Origin: Rhyacophila brunnea
Taxonomy: Eukaryota; Arthropoda; Insecta; Trichoptera; Rhyacophilidae
Assembly: GCA_022495005.1 (NCBI GenBank)
Contig: JAGYXB010001324.1
Span: 1,922,001-1,986,000, forward strand
DNA: 64,000 nt
Direction of reading: 5' to 3'
Positions 44,691 to 55,056 of the stretch are shown in pieces (position 1 is the first letter of the stretch; each line of letters begins with the position of its first letter). The notes beneath the pieces are model-generated. The model searched no databases, was not told where the DNA came from, and saw only the letters and a list, made by a program, of their open reading frames with translations. The translations under genes and the position numbers were made by a program.

Positions 44691-47467
44691 AAATATGAAG
44701 GCGTTAGAGAGGGTGTTTACTTAACAATGTGATAAGAAGACAATTTGGTGAAACTGTCCCATAATACCAGATAGAATATTTCGGTTATGTTTATACGTGG
44801 TGTACATGCATTGCTAGTGAAACCTGGTCTTTACGATAAGCTGCAGGGTTTGTATAATCTTCTAATAATAAAGAGTATCTAATTATACGATTGAGGCCAG
44901 TAACTACCTAAATGAAAATTCATTTGTTCGTGCTATTAGTTTTATTACTTTTCTGTGAACAACGTTAATATAGATTTTTTGTCAATAACGTTAGAGTCGT
45001 TAGGCTGACAATTTGTACAGTCTACAAAAAAGGAATAATTGTTGTATATTGTTGAATACATTAGTTTCATTTGTGCAGTGTAGTATAGTATACTATTATG
45101 TCTTAGACAAGATGGCGAATGGCTATCGTTACGTTGATTATACTGTACTTTGTAGGACAGTGACGGACCGATATTATAACCTCTTTATTAAAATGGTTAT
45201 TTAAAGTAATTTTGATTCAAAGTAAATATCTTATGTATCATGAAAGTCGCTTGGGTGATTCCTACCAATTATTTTTTTTAGTTAACCCGCATTTTTAGAC
45301 GTAACACTAAATGAACAATTCATTCGCCCTTGGCAGAAAAAGCTATCAGTATAATTAATATGTATCATACTATGATTCATCGATTGGTCAATGTATAATA
45401 TTAAATTAAAAATAAATACAATACATAATGGTTCCATGATATATAATATATACTATGAAAAATAAATGCAACAATCACATTAACTTAATTTATCCAAAAT
45501 ATGAATCATTCATAAAAAAATCTAATAATCAAATACTGATTAAAACAAAAGTACAAGGGTTATCGCTTATTTTCATAGAACATGTTGGAATAAATAAATC
45601 AACTACATGATGACTAACAGAGATGACTTAATTATAAAGGTAGCGGTTTTTTTATACTCATATTATCTTAAGACTGTTTTAATTTACTTAATAAAATAAT
45701 AATAAAATAAAATCATAATTAAACTACTCTACTGTCATGTAAAAATGATATAATGAATGAGTTATCAAAGAAATATACCATCTTAATTTCACATTATATG
45801 CGTCCGAAAATGCTCGCTAATTTAAATTGATTTAATTTTAGTTAAACATGAATTAATCATTATATTAAATAATTGTGGTTAAAAACTGCAATTATTTTTA
45901 ATCATATAGTTATTTTTCTTCTATCGTGTCCGTGTGAGAGATGATTCTAAATTTATTTTAACCACGTGACGGCCATGCACGGCGGTTTGCTTACCAATCT
46001 GTATTATGTAATGCGCCAAAAACATAAACTAAATATAGTTACATACAGGTTACATACGCCTACAAACATTTCAGAATATTGTCATACGTACTATTATTAT
46101 CGAGTAGGTAAAGCAATTATAGGGGGTTCTAAGATTACTTTAAATTAAAATGCCTTTGAATGATATTACATAACTGGGCTATATGTAAATTTTAATTTAC
46201 GTAGCGACTGAATTTGTAAAATAATTTAGTTAATTAATGCTTTGTTTTAAACTCGGCATGTCAACTGTCAAAAAGAACCTTTTGAATCTTTTCATGATAT
46301 TTAGATTGGAATGGTTTTACATTAAAATATAGTCTAAGGGCAAGAAAAAACTTCCTGTCGCTACTAACTTTTAACTTTTCTTTAGCTGAACTTTTTTACT
46401 CTAATGACTAATATTTTATGCGTATAATGGAGAAAGAACTAAAGCAATTCTGCCCTGGACGATTTATACGACGGTTAATTAGTATGGGATTGTAAAAAAT
46501 CTTATAACATTGTAGGTATGTTGATAAGAACTATATTATTTACTAAATAGTTTTACTGATAATTATTTTATATAACAATATTATTATTTAGTTGTGTCAG
46601 TAATTATAATGTATTAAAAATATCACTGTTTTTATTTCAATTAGTATGTACAATATTATAGTTAATCTAACGAGAAAAGTCCTTTTTGTTTATTTGCAAG
46701 CTCGGAGCCCAAAGACGTCATATCGGAAGAAAGGTTTAATAATAATATTTTATTATTATGGATTTGATAGATTAAATTTAATATAAATCCACCATATCTA
46801 TAATATGTATAAATTGAGGCTGCTCAGTAAAAAATGCGTTAAGAACGATTTTTGCGAAAATAAATTATTTATGGGATTAGATTATTTAAAATCTGCATCG
46901 GTAAACATTATTTCGTTATGAAGTATGCATATTTTGGCAAGGTTAGTGAAAATAATATATTTTGACGAAACTAATCAAAATATTTTTTTGGATTGCTCTC
47001 TTCTAAAGTTTCAAATATTACAATTGGCTTTATAATTTAGCCATTAGAATTATCGTCTATTTTATATATTTCCCTTATAAATACATATAATAATATTATG
47101 AAATAGTCAAAAAATATCTCTCATTTACGATGATGGGTTTATATTTTAAATTCATATACTCATTATTCAACATAATCGGACAAAAAGCTTGAATGAGCAA
47201 CAGTTGTATTGTTATAGTTAGTCCAGCATCTTTCTATTGGCTTATTAACACGGGTTTAGTACCTACCAATCATTAATACTCGCTACTCGCACAAATACAG
47301 AGACCTGTAAACTGGTCAAATACCAAAAAGCATTAGTAAAAATGCAAGCGCAAGTGAATAGAAACCCGTCAAACATTAAGGGTACGAACAGGAGTGTGCG
47401 TATTTTTTTGTATTTGCCATAGTACTTTTAATACATTTTTACTCGTAAAATCGTGTAAACTGTACTC
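44691..47467. other. AT-rich sequence, no gene seen
   Basis: Short open frames at 45013-45204 and 45966-46148 have no recognisable motif. Confidence 0.35.
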
Positions 47468-47510
47468 AGCGTTAAAAATAGCTTAGTGGCTAATGCGGCC
47501 AGCGATTACT
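47468..47510 (+). mobile_element. SINE head fragment (A-box only)
   Basis: TAGCTTAGTGGCTAATGCGG fits the polymerase III A-box of a tRNA (TRGCNNAGYNGG). No B-box follows. Confidence 0.3.
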
Positions 47511-47781
47511 TATGATTAATTTGTACTAAGCCGGTGTAAAAAAAGCCTTATCTTCTGATGTTTTAGCATCTTTATTAGGGTAGTGTTTTGTAACCTAATA
47601 TAATATAAATTTTATAAAAAAAATATTAAGACGTGTGTGTATACATGGACTTAGTGCTAATAATTAGTAATCACTATTTTTGAACTAATGCCACCACGTG
47701 TTAAAGGGCGAATTAGCGTTAGTTTTTGGCCTGTTATCACGTGTCGGTATTAGTACGAGTAGGAAACATTAATGATTTATA

Positions 47782-48201
47782 CTTCTTCTTCTTCTTCCAC
47801 CCTGTCACGTCCCAACATTGGGGCATAGGGCAAGCACAAGTTAGCGCCACTTCCCTCGGTCCATCGCCAACTCTTGCGCCTCCCGCCATGTCAGATCTGC
47901 AGCACGTAGGTCGTTCTTGTAGTACCGCTGCAGAAAATGTCCGTCAGAATAAGATCCCCCTCCCCCCGACCATGTCCGATCTTAATAGTATCATATGGGC
48001 CTCCACAGAGTGGAGGTTTGTATTAACAGATTTTGTTTTTACGAGAAATGGATGTCAGCCACTTGCTCAACCTATTAGGTCCATACCCTGACTCACGCAC
48101 AAATTGAAAAACAATATCTATACTTGCCACCAGACCCAGGATTCGAACCTGGGACCCACGGCGTGATAGTCCAACGCTTAAGCCGCGTGGCCACCGTGGG
48201 C
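47782..48201 (-). mobile_element. tRNA-derived SINE, full-length copy
   Basis: Read on the minus strand: a tRNA-like head with A-box-like TGGCCACGCGGC and a perfect B-box GGTTCGAATCC (complement of 48139-48149) in the T-arm CCCAG-GTTCGAATC-CTGGG, then a body of about 340 bases, and a 3' tail of GAAGAAGAAG. The GC-rich body stands out sharply. The triplet tail is like that of the LINE at 49.8-51.0 kb (aataagaagaagaa), a likely mobilising partner. A diverged copy is at 13935-14180. The 121-codon plus-strand frame across it is a by-product. Confidence 0.82.
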
Positions 48202-48796
48202 GTTTGGATTGGTATTGTGTAAAAATTATAAATTACTTGTGGAAAAGGTGTATATTTTTATATTATTTAAATTTTATTTACAAAGCATTTTTGCATTGTA
48301 AGCTGACTCAATTCAATGCCATATATACTGGATATTTTGTGTCATTGGCCCATCATCTAAAGAATGAAAATAGATTGTTAAATTCATGATCAGACATTTT
48401 CCGTTAAAGTGTAATAAGAAACACGATTTGTAGATAAGTAGGTATGTCTCGCGTTTGATATCTAGAACAAGCGTCCTGGAAAGAACATAATATAAAATTG
48501 CTGAACTAGTGAAGCGTAAAAATCGAAAAACAATTTAAGCCGAGACAAATAGTTATTGGTGTGGCCTACTAGGAAATTCCATTTAACTTTTCTTTTGTCG
48601 CGATGTATTTACGTCGGGCGATCTGTCGTAGAAGCTGACCGCGTATAAATTGGCTTCCCTCGAGGGACATATATTATCATGAAACTTTATAACGTTTTAA
48701 GTTATTAATACTGATGAAATCAAACTGATGCTTTAATAATCATTAAAAGAGGCATTTAGGCACCTGAATAGTGGCTTCAAAAGTGTCACACCAGTC
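48202..48796. other. No gene seen
   Basis: AT-rich. A patch at 48590-48665 is GC-richer but not recognisable. Confidence 0.4.
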
Positions 48797-49187
48797 CAGT
48801 GGTGAAGAGTGGAGGTAGGCTGTTAAGATTCGACATAAATAGTGCACACTAAACTTTGTCCTACAAACGTATTATTGTTTTCATTGAACTAAGACTACAG
48901 TGTCCAGATAGTGTTAGCTTTTAACATTCAATAAAAGTCTGCCTAGTCTAAGCCACAGTAGATAATAAATAGTCTAAAAATATTCATTTATCTATTAAAT
49001 ATCTAAAATTTTGCCATTAAATCACACATCATTTTAAATATTTTATAAATAGAAGAATATTTTTTATTAATTATAAATAGTTTGGTATAGATAGGGATTA
49101 ATTTAATGAATTTAAAAAAAATCTAACTAACACCATCTGTAATATATATTCTTAATTCAACAAAAACAAATAAAGATGACACCACTG
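48797..49187. mobile_element. hAT-type element of family M1, short copy
   Basis: Left end CAGTGGTGAAGAGTGGAGG and the block taggctgttaagattcgac match the 20.0-kb element. The right end retains only caccactg after a deletion of the inner terminal repeat. No matching duplication was found. Confidence 0.65.
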
Positions 49188-49284
49188 CATATCACTATGT
49201 ATAAACGTAAAATGTTCAACTAATAGATATATGCTACTAGTGTTCAAGTATATAATATGTAAATTATAGAGTCTTAGTATGAGA

Positions 49285-49500
49285 TAGAGGCAAAGACTAT
49301 GAGTAGAGAAACGTGAAATGGAAAGTTGCATGTTGGGCATACTGCGGAGAGATCTCAAAATAAAACAAAGCCTAATTCAACAGAAACTGCAAAACTGACG
49401 AACTCACGAAATTTGGCGAATGTAAAAACTGAAGACTGAAAAGAGTGCTAGGGCAGGCATTCATCTAGCAGTAGATTGACCTCGGCTGATAGTGATTGTA
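49285..49500 (+). pseudogene. LINE 3' end remnant
   Basis: Codons VEKREMESCMLGILRRDLK match the 'A-R-x-MER-x-MLG-x-x-RD' tail of RTE-like ORF2 proteins. Further on come LGQAFI-type codons and the 3' phrase ctagcagtagattgacctcggctgat (in parts: ctagcagtagattgacc, tcggctgat), similar to the 25.2-kb RTE end. Confidence 0.55.
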
Positions 49501-49839
49501 AGAATATACCAGTTTAAAATACTACCCGTTGAAGGGAGGTAAACGATATGTAAACATATACTACCACTTGGAAAGTCATCGTGTATGACACTACAAGTCT
49601 AACACTTTAACATTACCGTAGATAATATAAACAAAATATTATACGATACAGACATTCGTGAATACATACTACATACTGAGTACATCATACAAAATAGATA
49701 TAATTTCAAAAGGTTATTATTGTGGTACATATTTTTTTATAGGAACGAAAAGACAAATGCAAAGGAATGCAGCGAGTTTAAAACAATAAGTTTTAAGTTT
49801 TTTAGTTAAAAAATCATCCATAATAGGACTTTTCGAAAA
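49501..49839. other. No gene seen
   Basis: AT-rich spacer before the next LINE. Confidence 0.4.
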
Positions 49840-51025
49840 TGCAAAAAAAAAACATGGATGACACAAAATTTGGCTTCAGAAGTGGTTTGAGCACTCGTGA
49901 AGCACTTAAAGCTTGAATGTTGTTGTTTATAATAATGTGTTTCATCGATTACGAGAAAGCATTCGCTACTGTTAAGCATCCTAAACTTCTCGAACTCTTA
50001 CCTGTCAGGACAAAGGCATCGATGCAAGAGACATTCAATTGATAGCTGAATTATATTGGAAACAAACAGCAAATATTAGGATCTAAAACAAAATCAGTGG
50101 AGAGGTAAAAATTCGTCGCGGTGTAAGACAGGGATGTATATTGTCACCTCTGCTATTTAACCAGTACTCAGCAGCTATTTTCAAGGAAGCTGTACAAGAT
50201 AAATCGGTAGGTATTTTGGTTAATGGGAAACATATTAACAATTTGCGATATGCTGATGACACTGTGCTGATAGCTTAAAGAGTTTACATCAACTAGTAGA
50301 AAGGGTTAATGAGGTCAGTAATTCTTATGGCTTAAAAATGAACCTCAAGAAAACAAAACTATTACTAGTAGCAAAACTAGCAACACCAAAACAAATTTTG
50401 TCATTACGGCGAAGCAATCGAACGTGTCACATATTATAAATATTTAGGTATATGGGTCAATGAGAAATGGGACCAGTCTCAGGAAATAAAAACTAGAATT
50501 GAGATCGCAAAGAGTGCCTTTATCAAAATGAGACGCCTCCTTAGCAATCGAGACCTCCTAGATCTGAAACTGCGTATGGTACGTTATTATGTTCTCTCAA
50601 TTCTTTTCGATGGTATGAAGGTATGGACGCTAAACCAAGAAATGTTACGGAGACTTGAAGCTTTCGAGATGTAGCTGTATAGACGCATCTTCAAAATTCC
50701 ATGGACTGACCGGGTGACAAATGTTGAAGCTCTCAATCGAATGGGGAAGGACTGAGAAGTTCCACGTAGTATCAAATAAGGAAACTATAGTACCTCGGCC
50801 ACATTATGCGAGGACAAAAGCACAGCATTCCCCAACTTGTCATTCAAGGAAAGATCAATGGTAAGCATAACAGAGGACGGCGCCGCATTTCGTGAATTAA
50901 GAACCTTCGTGATTTGTACGAGTGTAGCACCACTGAACTGTTCCGGGTAGCAGACGACGACAAATCTAAGATCGCCTTGATGGTGGCTGACCTCCGCTAG
51001 GGGATGGCACAATAAGAAGAAGAAT
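49840..51025 (+). pseudogene. RTE/CR1-like LINE, RT and C-terminal part
   Basis: Reading across several frames gives TKFGFRSGLSTREA, FIDYEKAFATVKHPKLLELL, RRGVRQGCILSPLLFN, LRYADDTVLIA (YADD at 50249-50260), YKYLGIWVN, YVLSILFDGMKVWTLN, YLGHIMRGQKHSIPQLVIQG and a tail ending KIALMVADLR. This is the RT core, thumb and tail of an RTE/CR1-like ORF2; the endonuclease half is absent. Internal stops (for example just after YADD-TVLIA) and frameshifts make it dead. The 3' end is aataagaagaagaa, a short triplet tail. Confidence 0.82.
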
Positions 51026-51185
51026 CTAAGATACCTTGAACATTATAATAATGTATAATATATTCAGTTTATTAATCAGTTTCCGATGACAAATTTGTCA
51101 TGTTTTGTTACTAGATCAGTCAAAAAGAGTTGAGCTTGTTAAATTTGTGGATGTAATCAATTATCATTATATTTTCTAATAAAGT

Positions 51186-51417
51186 CAGGGCTCGAAATGG
51201 ACCGGAGCGCATCGGAGCGCCGTTCCGGTTCGTGACATCGATAAAATTATCGCTCCGTCTCGTGGAAAAAATATTTTGACTGAGCTAGATATGCCATATA
51301 ATAGACAATGTTACACATTTATTTTTATGAAGTACACATAAAATTTGATAACTATGTAAATATCTTCAGAAAATTATCGAGCGCTCCGGTTCGTAAATTT
51401 TTCCATTTCGAGCGCTG
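51186..51417. mobile_element. hAT-type MITE (family M2), copy 1, exact duplication
   Basis: 232 bp. Inverted ends CAGGGCTCGAAATGGA and, from the right, CAGCGCTCGAAATGGA. The duplication aataaagt is exact at 51178-51185 and 51418-51425. Interior repeats ccggagcgc and gagcgctccgg. No coding capacity. Confidence 0.9.
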
Positions 51418-51853
51418 AATAAAGTGTTACATTTTTATATTATATGAAATTAGGGGTGTATTTTTCAAATGAACTTATTCCACTACTTCACGAAAATGAG
51501 TTATGCCAGAATTTAAAGGATAAAATCGGGGGGTTAGGGTGACAATGGCAAAACTACAAAACAATGGTTTTGAGATAAACACAAAAACAGTTTTTATTTA
51601 AATAATTTCCTTCTAAGACATATTCTATTTAACAGTAAAAAATACAGTTAGGGGAATAAGGTTTTGTCTTTATAATGACGTTATTTTGGAAAATATAGTA
51701 TCAAAATTTAATACTAAATAAAAAAAAAATAGTATGGTAGGTTGGACTTTCATCTTTGTGTCCCTCAAAGTTTTATTGTTAGTAGAGTATTTACATCCTC
51801 TTTCATCTTTGTTTTCTTAACAATGTTTAATGAGTAGACACCATTTTATTTAA

Positions 51854-53243
51854 GGGGGGACATGCTCGTCGAAGGTCAAAATTGAGTTTTTATTGTATTT
51901 TCAAACCATGATCCTGGACACTCCTTAAACGTTGTAGATAATCTATTTATATAATTTTGAAGCCTTATTATCCTATATAGTTATTTTAAACATTTGATGA
52001 CTGCATAAAGTATTTTTGTTATATAAAATAGTATTCTTTTAAACCTCTCGCTCTAATGTTTTAGAATATAGTCATATTTCGGTACATAACTGTGCAGTGG
52101 TGTTAAGATTTTTTACGTTTATTAATTTTTAAACGCATTTATGAAACCATTAGTATAATTTATTTTAAGATAATTTTTGTAAAATATTCCCGATAAAAAA
52201 TGATATTGATAATCTCTGTGATCCCAAATTTGACAAGAATTAGGCATTTTATTATTCAAAAAATCGGCAAGATTAACACATTTGAAGATGATTCTAAAGA
52301 TATTTATTATAAGCTATGTCTTTGACCATTCAAGTATGATAAACATCTTATGAATAATTATTGCTTTATAATAATTATTGACCTAAGAATAAGGTAGTGT
52401 TTTTTTGAAATACGCCATTTCTTTTGTCATTCCTTAGTGGTTAAGCTACAACATACGGCCGTAGCCATAAATTGACAAACTATAATTGAAGTAGGAAGTA
52501 AAATGATATTGACGCGCGTGTTTGAACATGTACCGTTTAAAAAAAAATTAAAAAAAATTCGGTTGGGTACATGTTCAAACACGCGCGTTAACATAATTTT
52601 ACTCCCTACTTTAATTATAGTTTGTCAATTTATGGCTACGGCCGTGTGTTGTAGCTTAACTACTGGGGAATGACAAAAAAAATGGCGTATTTCAAAAAAA
52701 CACTACCTTATTCTTAGGTCAATAATTATTATAAAGCAATCATTATTCATAGATGTTTATCACACTTGAATGATCAATAACATAGCTTATAATAAGTATC
52801 TTTAGAATCATCTTCAAATGTGTTAATCTTGCCGATTTTTGAATAATAAAATGCCTAATTCTTGTCAAATTTGGGATCACAGAGATTATCAATATAATTT
52901 TTTATCGTGAATATTTTACAAAAATTATCTCGTCATAAATTATACTAATGGTTTTATAAATGCGTTTAAAATTATTAAATGTAAAAAATCTCAACACCAC
53001 TGCACAGTTATGTACCGAAATATGACTATATTCTAAAACATTAGAGCGAGAGGTTTAAAAGAATACTATTTTATGTAACAAAAATACTTTATGCAGTCAT
53101 CAAATGTTCAAAATAACTATAAAGGATAATAAGGCTTCAAAATTATACAAATAGATTATCTACAACGTTTAAGGATTGTCCAGGATCATGGTTTGAAAAT
53201 ACAATAAAAACTCAATTTTGACCTACGACGAGCACGTGGGCCG
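51854..53243. mobile_element. Fold-back element FB1, complete palindrome with TTAA on both sides
   Basis: 1390 bp, two arms of about 680 bases around an A/T-rich centre at about 52540. Left end GGGGGGACATGCTCGTCG, right end complement CGGCCCACGTGCTCGTCG. TTAA at 51850-51853 and 53244-53247. TTAA target duplication is the rule for piggyBac-type transposases, so a piggyBac-mobilised MITE is the best guess. Confidence 0.9.
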
Positions 53244-53626
53244 TTAACCACTTTATTATAAATTTATCACAAAAAATACAATTTTCTATTCATAAATAAT
53301 AAAATAAAACATTAGTAGCCACCTACTTAAAATAAATATCTAGAATATAAAATAAAATTCTGCAAAAATATACATGTAGACCTATATTCGAGAAGTATAA
53401 TTCAGTATTTAAGACAGTTAATAATTCTTGTTCCACCAAAGTATAATTTCCAGGTATTTTTGCAACTAAAGTTTTAAAAAATATGAACTTACTTTCGTTA
53501 TTAACCTCACTTATTTGTTTTTTTAAGTAATGCATCATTTTTACATAAAATAGTAGAATTAAAGTCATATATTTACTTACTTTGTGCTATTTCATCGTTC
53601 TGATTTCTTTTCACCATCTCTATGAT

Positions 53627-53871
53627 CAGGGCTCGAAATGGACTGGAACGCACCGGAGCGCCATTCCGGTTCATAAAATCCACAAAATTATCGCTCCGTC
53701 TCGTGGAAATATTAATTTGACCGTCTGAGCTAGATATTTCATATAATAAAAAATAACACGCATATTTTTATAAATCACATTTACTTTTAATGTAGTATAG
53801 TATAATATAGTTGATATTTTCGTAAAATTATCGAGCGCTCCGGTTCGTAAAATTTTCCATTTCGAGCGCTG
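53627..53871. mobile_element. hAT-type MITE (family M2), copy 2, exact duplication
   Basis: 245 bp. Same ends as copy 1 (CAGGGCTCGAAATGG, CAGCGCTCGAAATGG). The duplication tctatgat is exact at 53619-53626 and 53872-53879. Confidence 0.9.
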
Positions 53872-54233
53872 TCTATGATTCTTTGGCCCCTTGAAATCAT
53901 TGTTTTCACTTAATAAGTGATAGATAAAAAGTGACTAGTCTACCATAGAGCAAAATAATTTCAGAGACATAAAGACGAAACTACAGTTTCGCCAGTGTTA
54001 CCCTTACACCGCTTTACACTGAGTGATGTCAGCGATGGCGTAAGAGGCGTTTCGTTCTTGTGTCTTTAAACATTTTTTTTCATTTGTAGTTACACCCTGA
54101 CTTAACTTTGAAACCAATTAGAGTATGAGTTTCATCTTTGTGTCACTAATAAAAGTGATTTCTCTGATGTCAGTTCAATACTTAACTCAAAACCATGATT
54201 TTGTAGTTTCGCCCTTGTCACCCTAAGACCCCG

Positions 54234-54774
54234 AAATGTTGAACAAGTATTTTTTGTAAGAACCTAATAGTATTCAATCCAGTAGAAAAATCAATTTCAA
54301 AATCGGTGTTATATGCTAAAGTAACTTACTCCAATAAAAAAATCATATCTGTAACATCAACAAAGTAAACAGATGTTTGGCTTTTGCCAAAAATTTATTG
54401 AAGTAGAATAAGTTCACCTTGAAAATACACGCTTCAAATGCTGTGTTTGTAAAATAAACCTATATACAAACATAAACCTCAGTGAAAAGGTCTAAGATCT
54501 AAATGGACACCATTATGTCTTTGGGTCAAATGATATGATATAACAACTTTCCTTAAAGAAAACTACCAGAAAGACAAAAATAGCATTGCAAATAACACTT
54601 TCCAAGAAAATTTATTATGATTTGAACTTTGAAAATAAATTCCAATTTATATTAAGGAAATATTATGACAAATTTGTGTTAATTATTTAATAATCGTACG
54701 AATAATAATGCTATTATTTTTATATTATAATTTTTATAATTGAATTCCGTTATCCTTTCATCAATCCGTCTGAA
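54234..54774. other. AT-rich sequence, no gene seen
   Basis: Nothing recognisable. Confidence 0.4.
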
Positions 54775-54975
54775 TTACCATCGTCACCAGCCTAGATATA
54801 TCTACTGCTGGATGAAGGCCTCTCCAAGCTGATTTTATTATTTATGGTCATGTGGATTTCGCTAGAACGTACTTCCATCGAACTATTCGTCGATCCATCG
54901 GCCTACATGTTTACGTTTCGGACATTTTTTACCTCTTACCAATGGATGACTAGACTTTTCCAGCGATTTTCCCAT
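54775..54975 (-). mobile_element. RTE-like 3' end fragment
   Basis: The complement follows the 24976-25205 copy block by block: catcgtcaccagcct, ctactgctggatgaagg, cgtacttcc, cgatccatcggcctac, atggatgactagac. Diverged, with coding broken. Confidence 0.65.
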
Positions 54976-55056
54976 TTTTCAATACGTGTTTAGCATTTAT
55001 TTTTAGCTAACTCTATTATTGCACTGCTTATACTTGTTTGTCATTATATCCAATTA

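Larger units (their letters stand above)
51527..54233. mobile_element. Composite inverted-repeat element carrying two nested insertions
   Basis: Left end cggggggttagggtgacaa with aaaactacaaaacaatgg matches the complement of the right end (gcccttgtcaccctaagac, ccatgattttgtagtttcg). Removing the fold-back at 51854-53243 and the MITE at 53627-53871 leaves an element of about 1.07 kb. Matching tttcatctttgtgtc stretches lie inside both halves. A possible AAAT flank is on both sides. No superfamily can be assigned. Confidence 0.65.

Noticed and set aside
47726..48091. 121-codon open frame on the plus strand
   Set aside because: It runs antisense through a tRNA-derived SINE; composition is that of the SINE.
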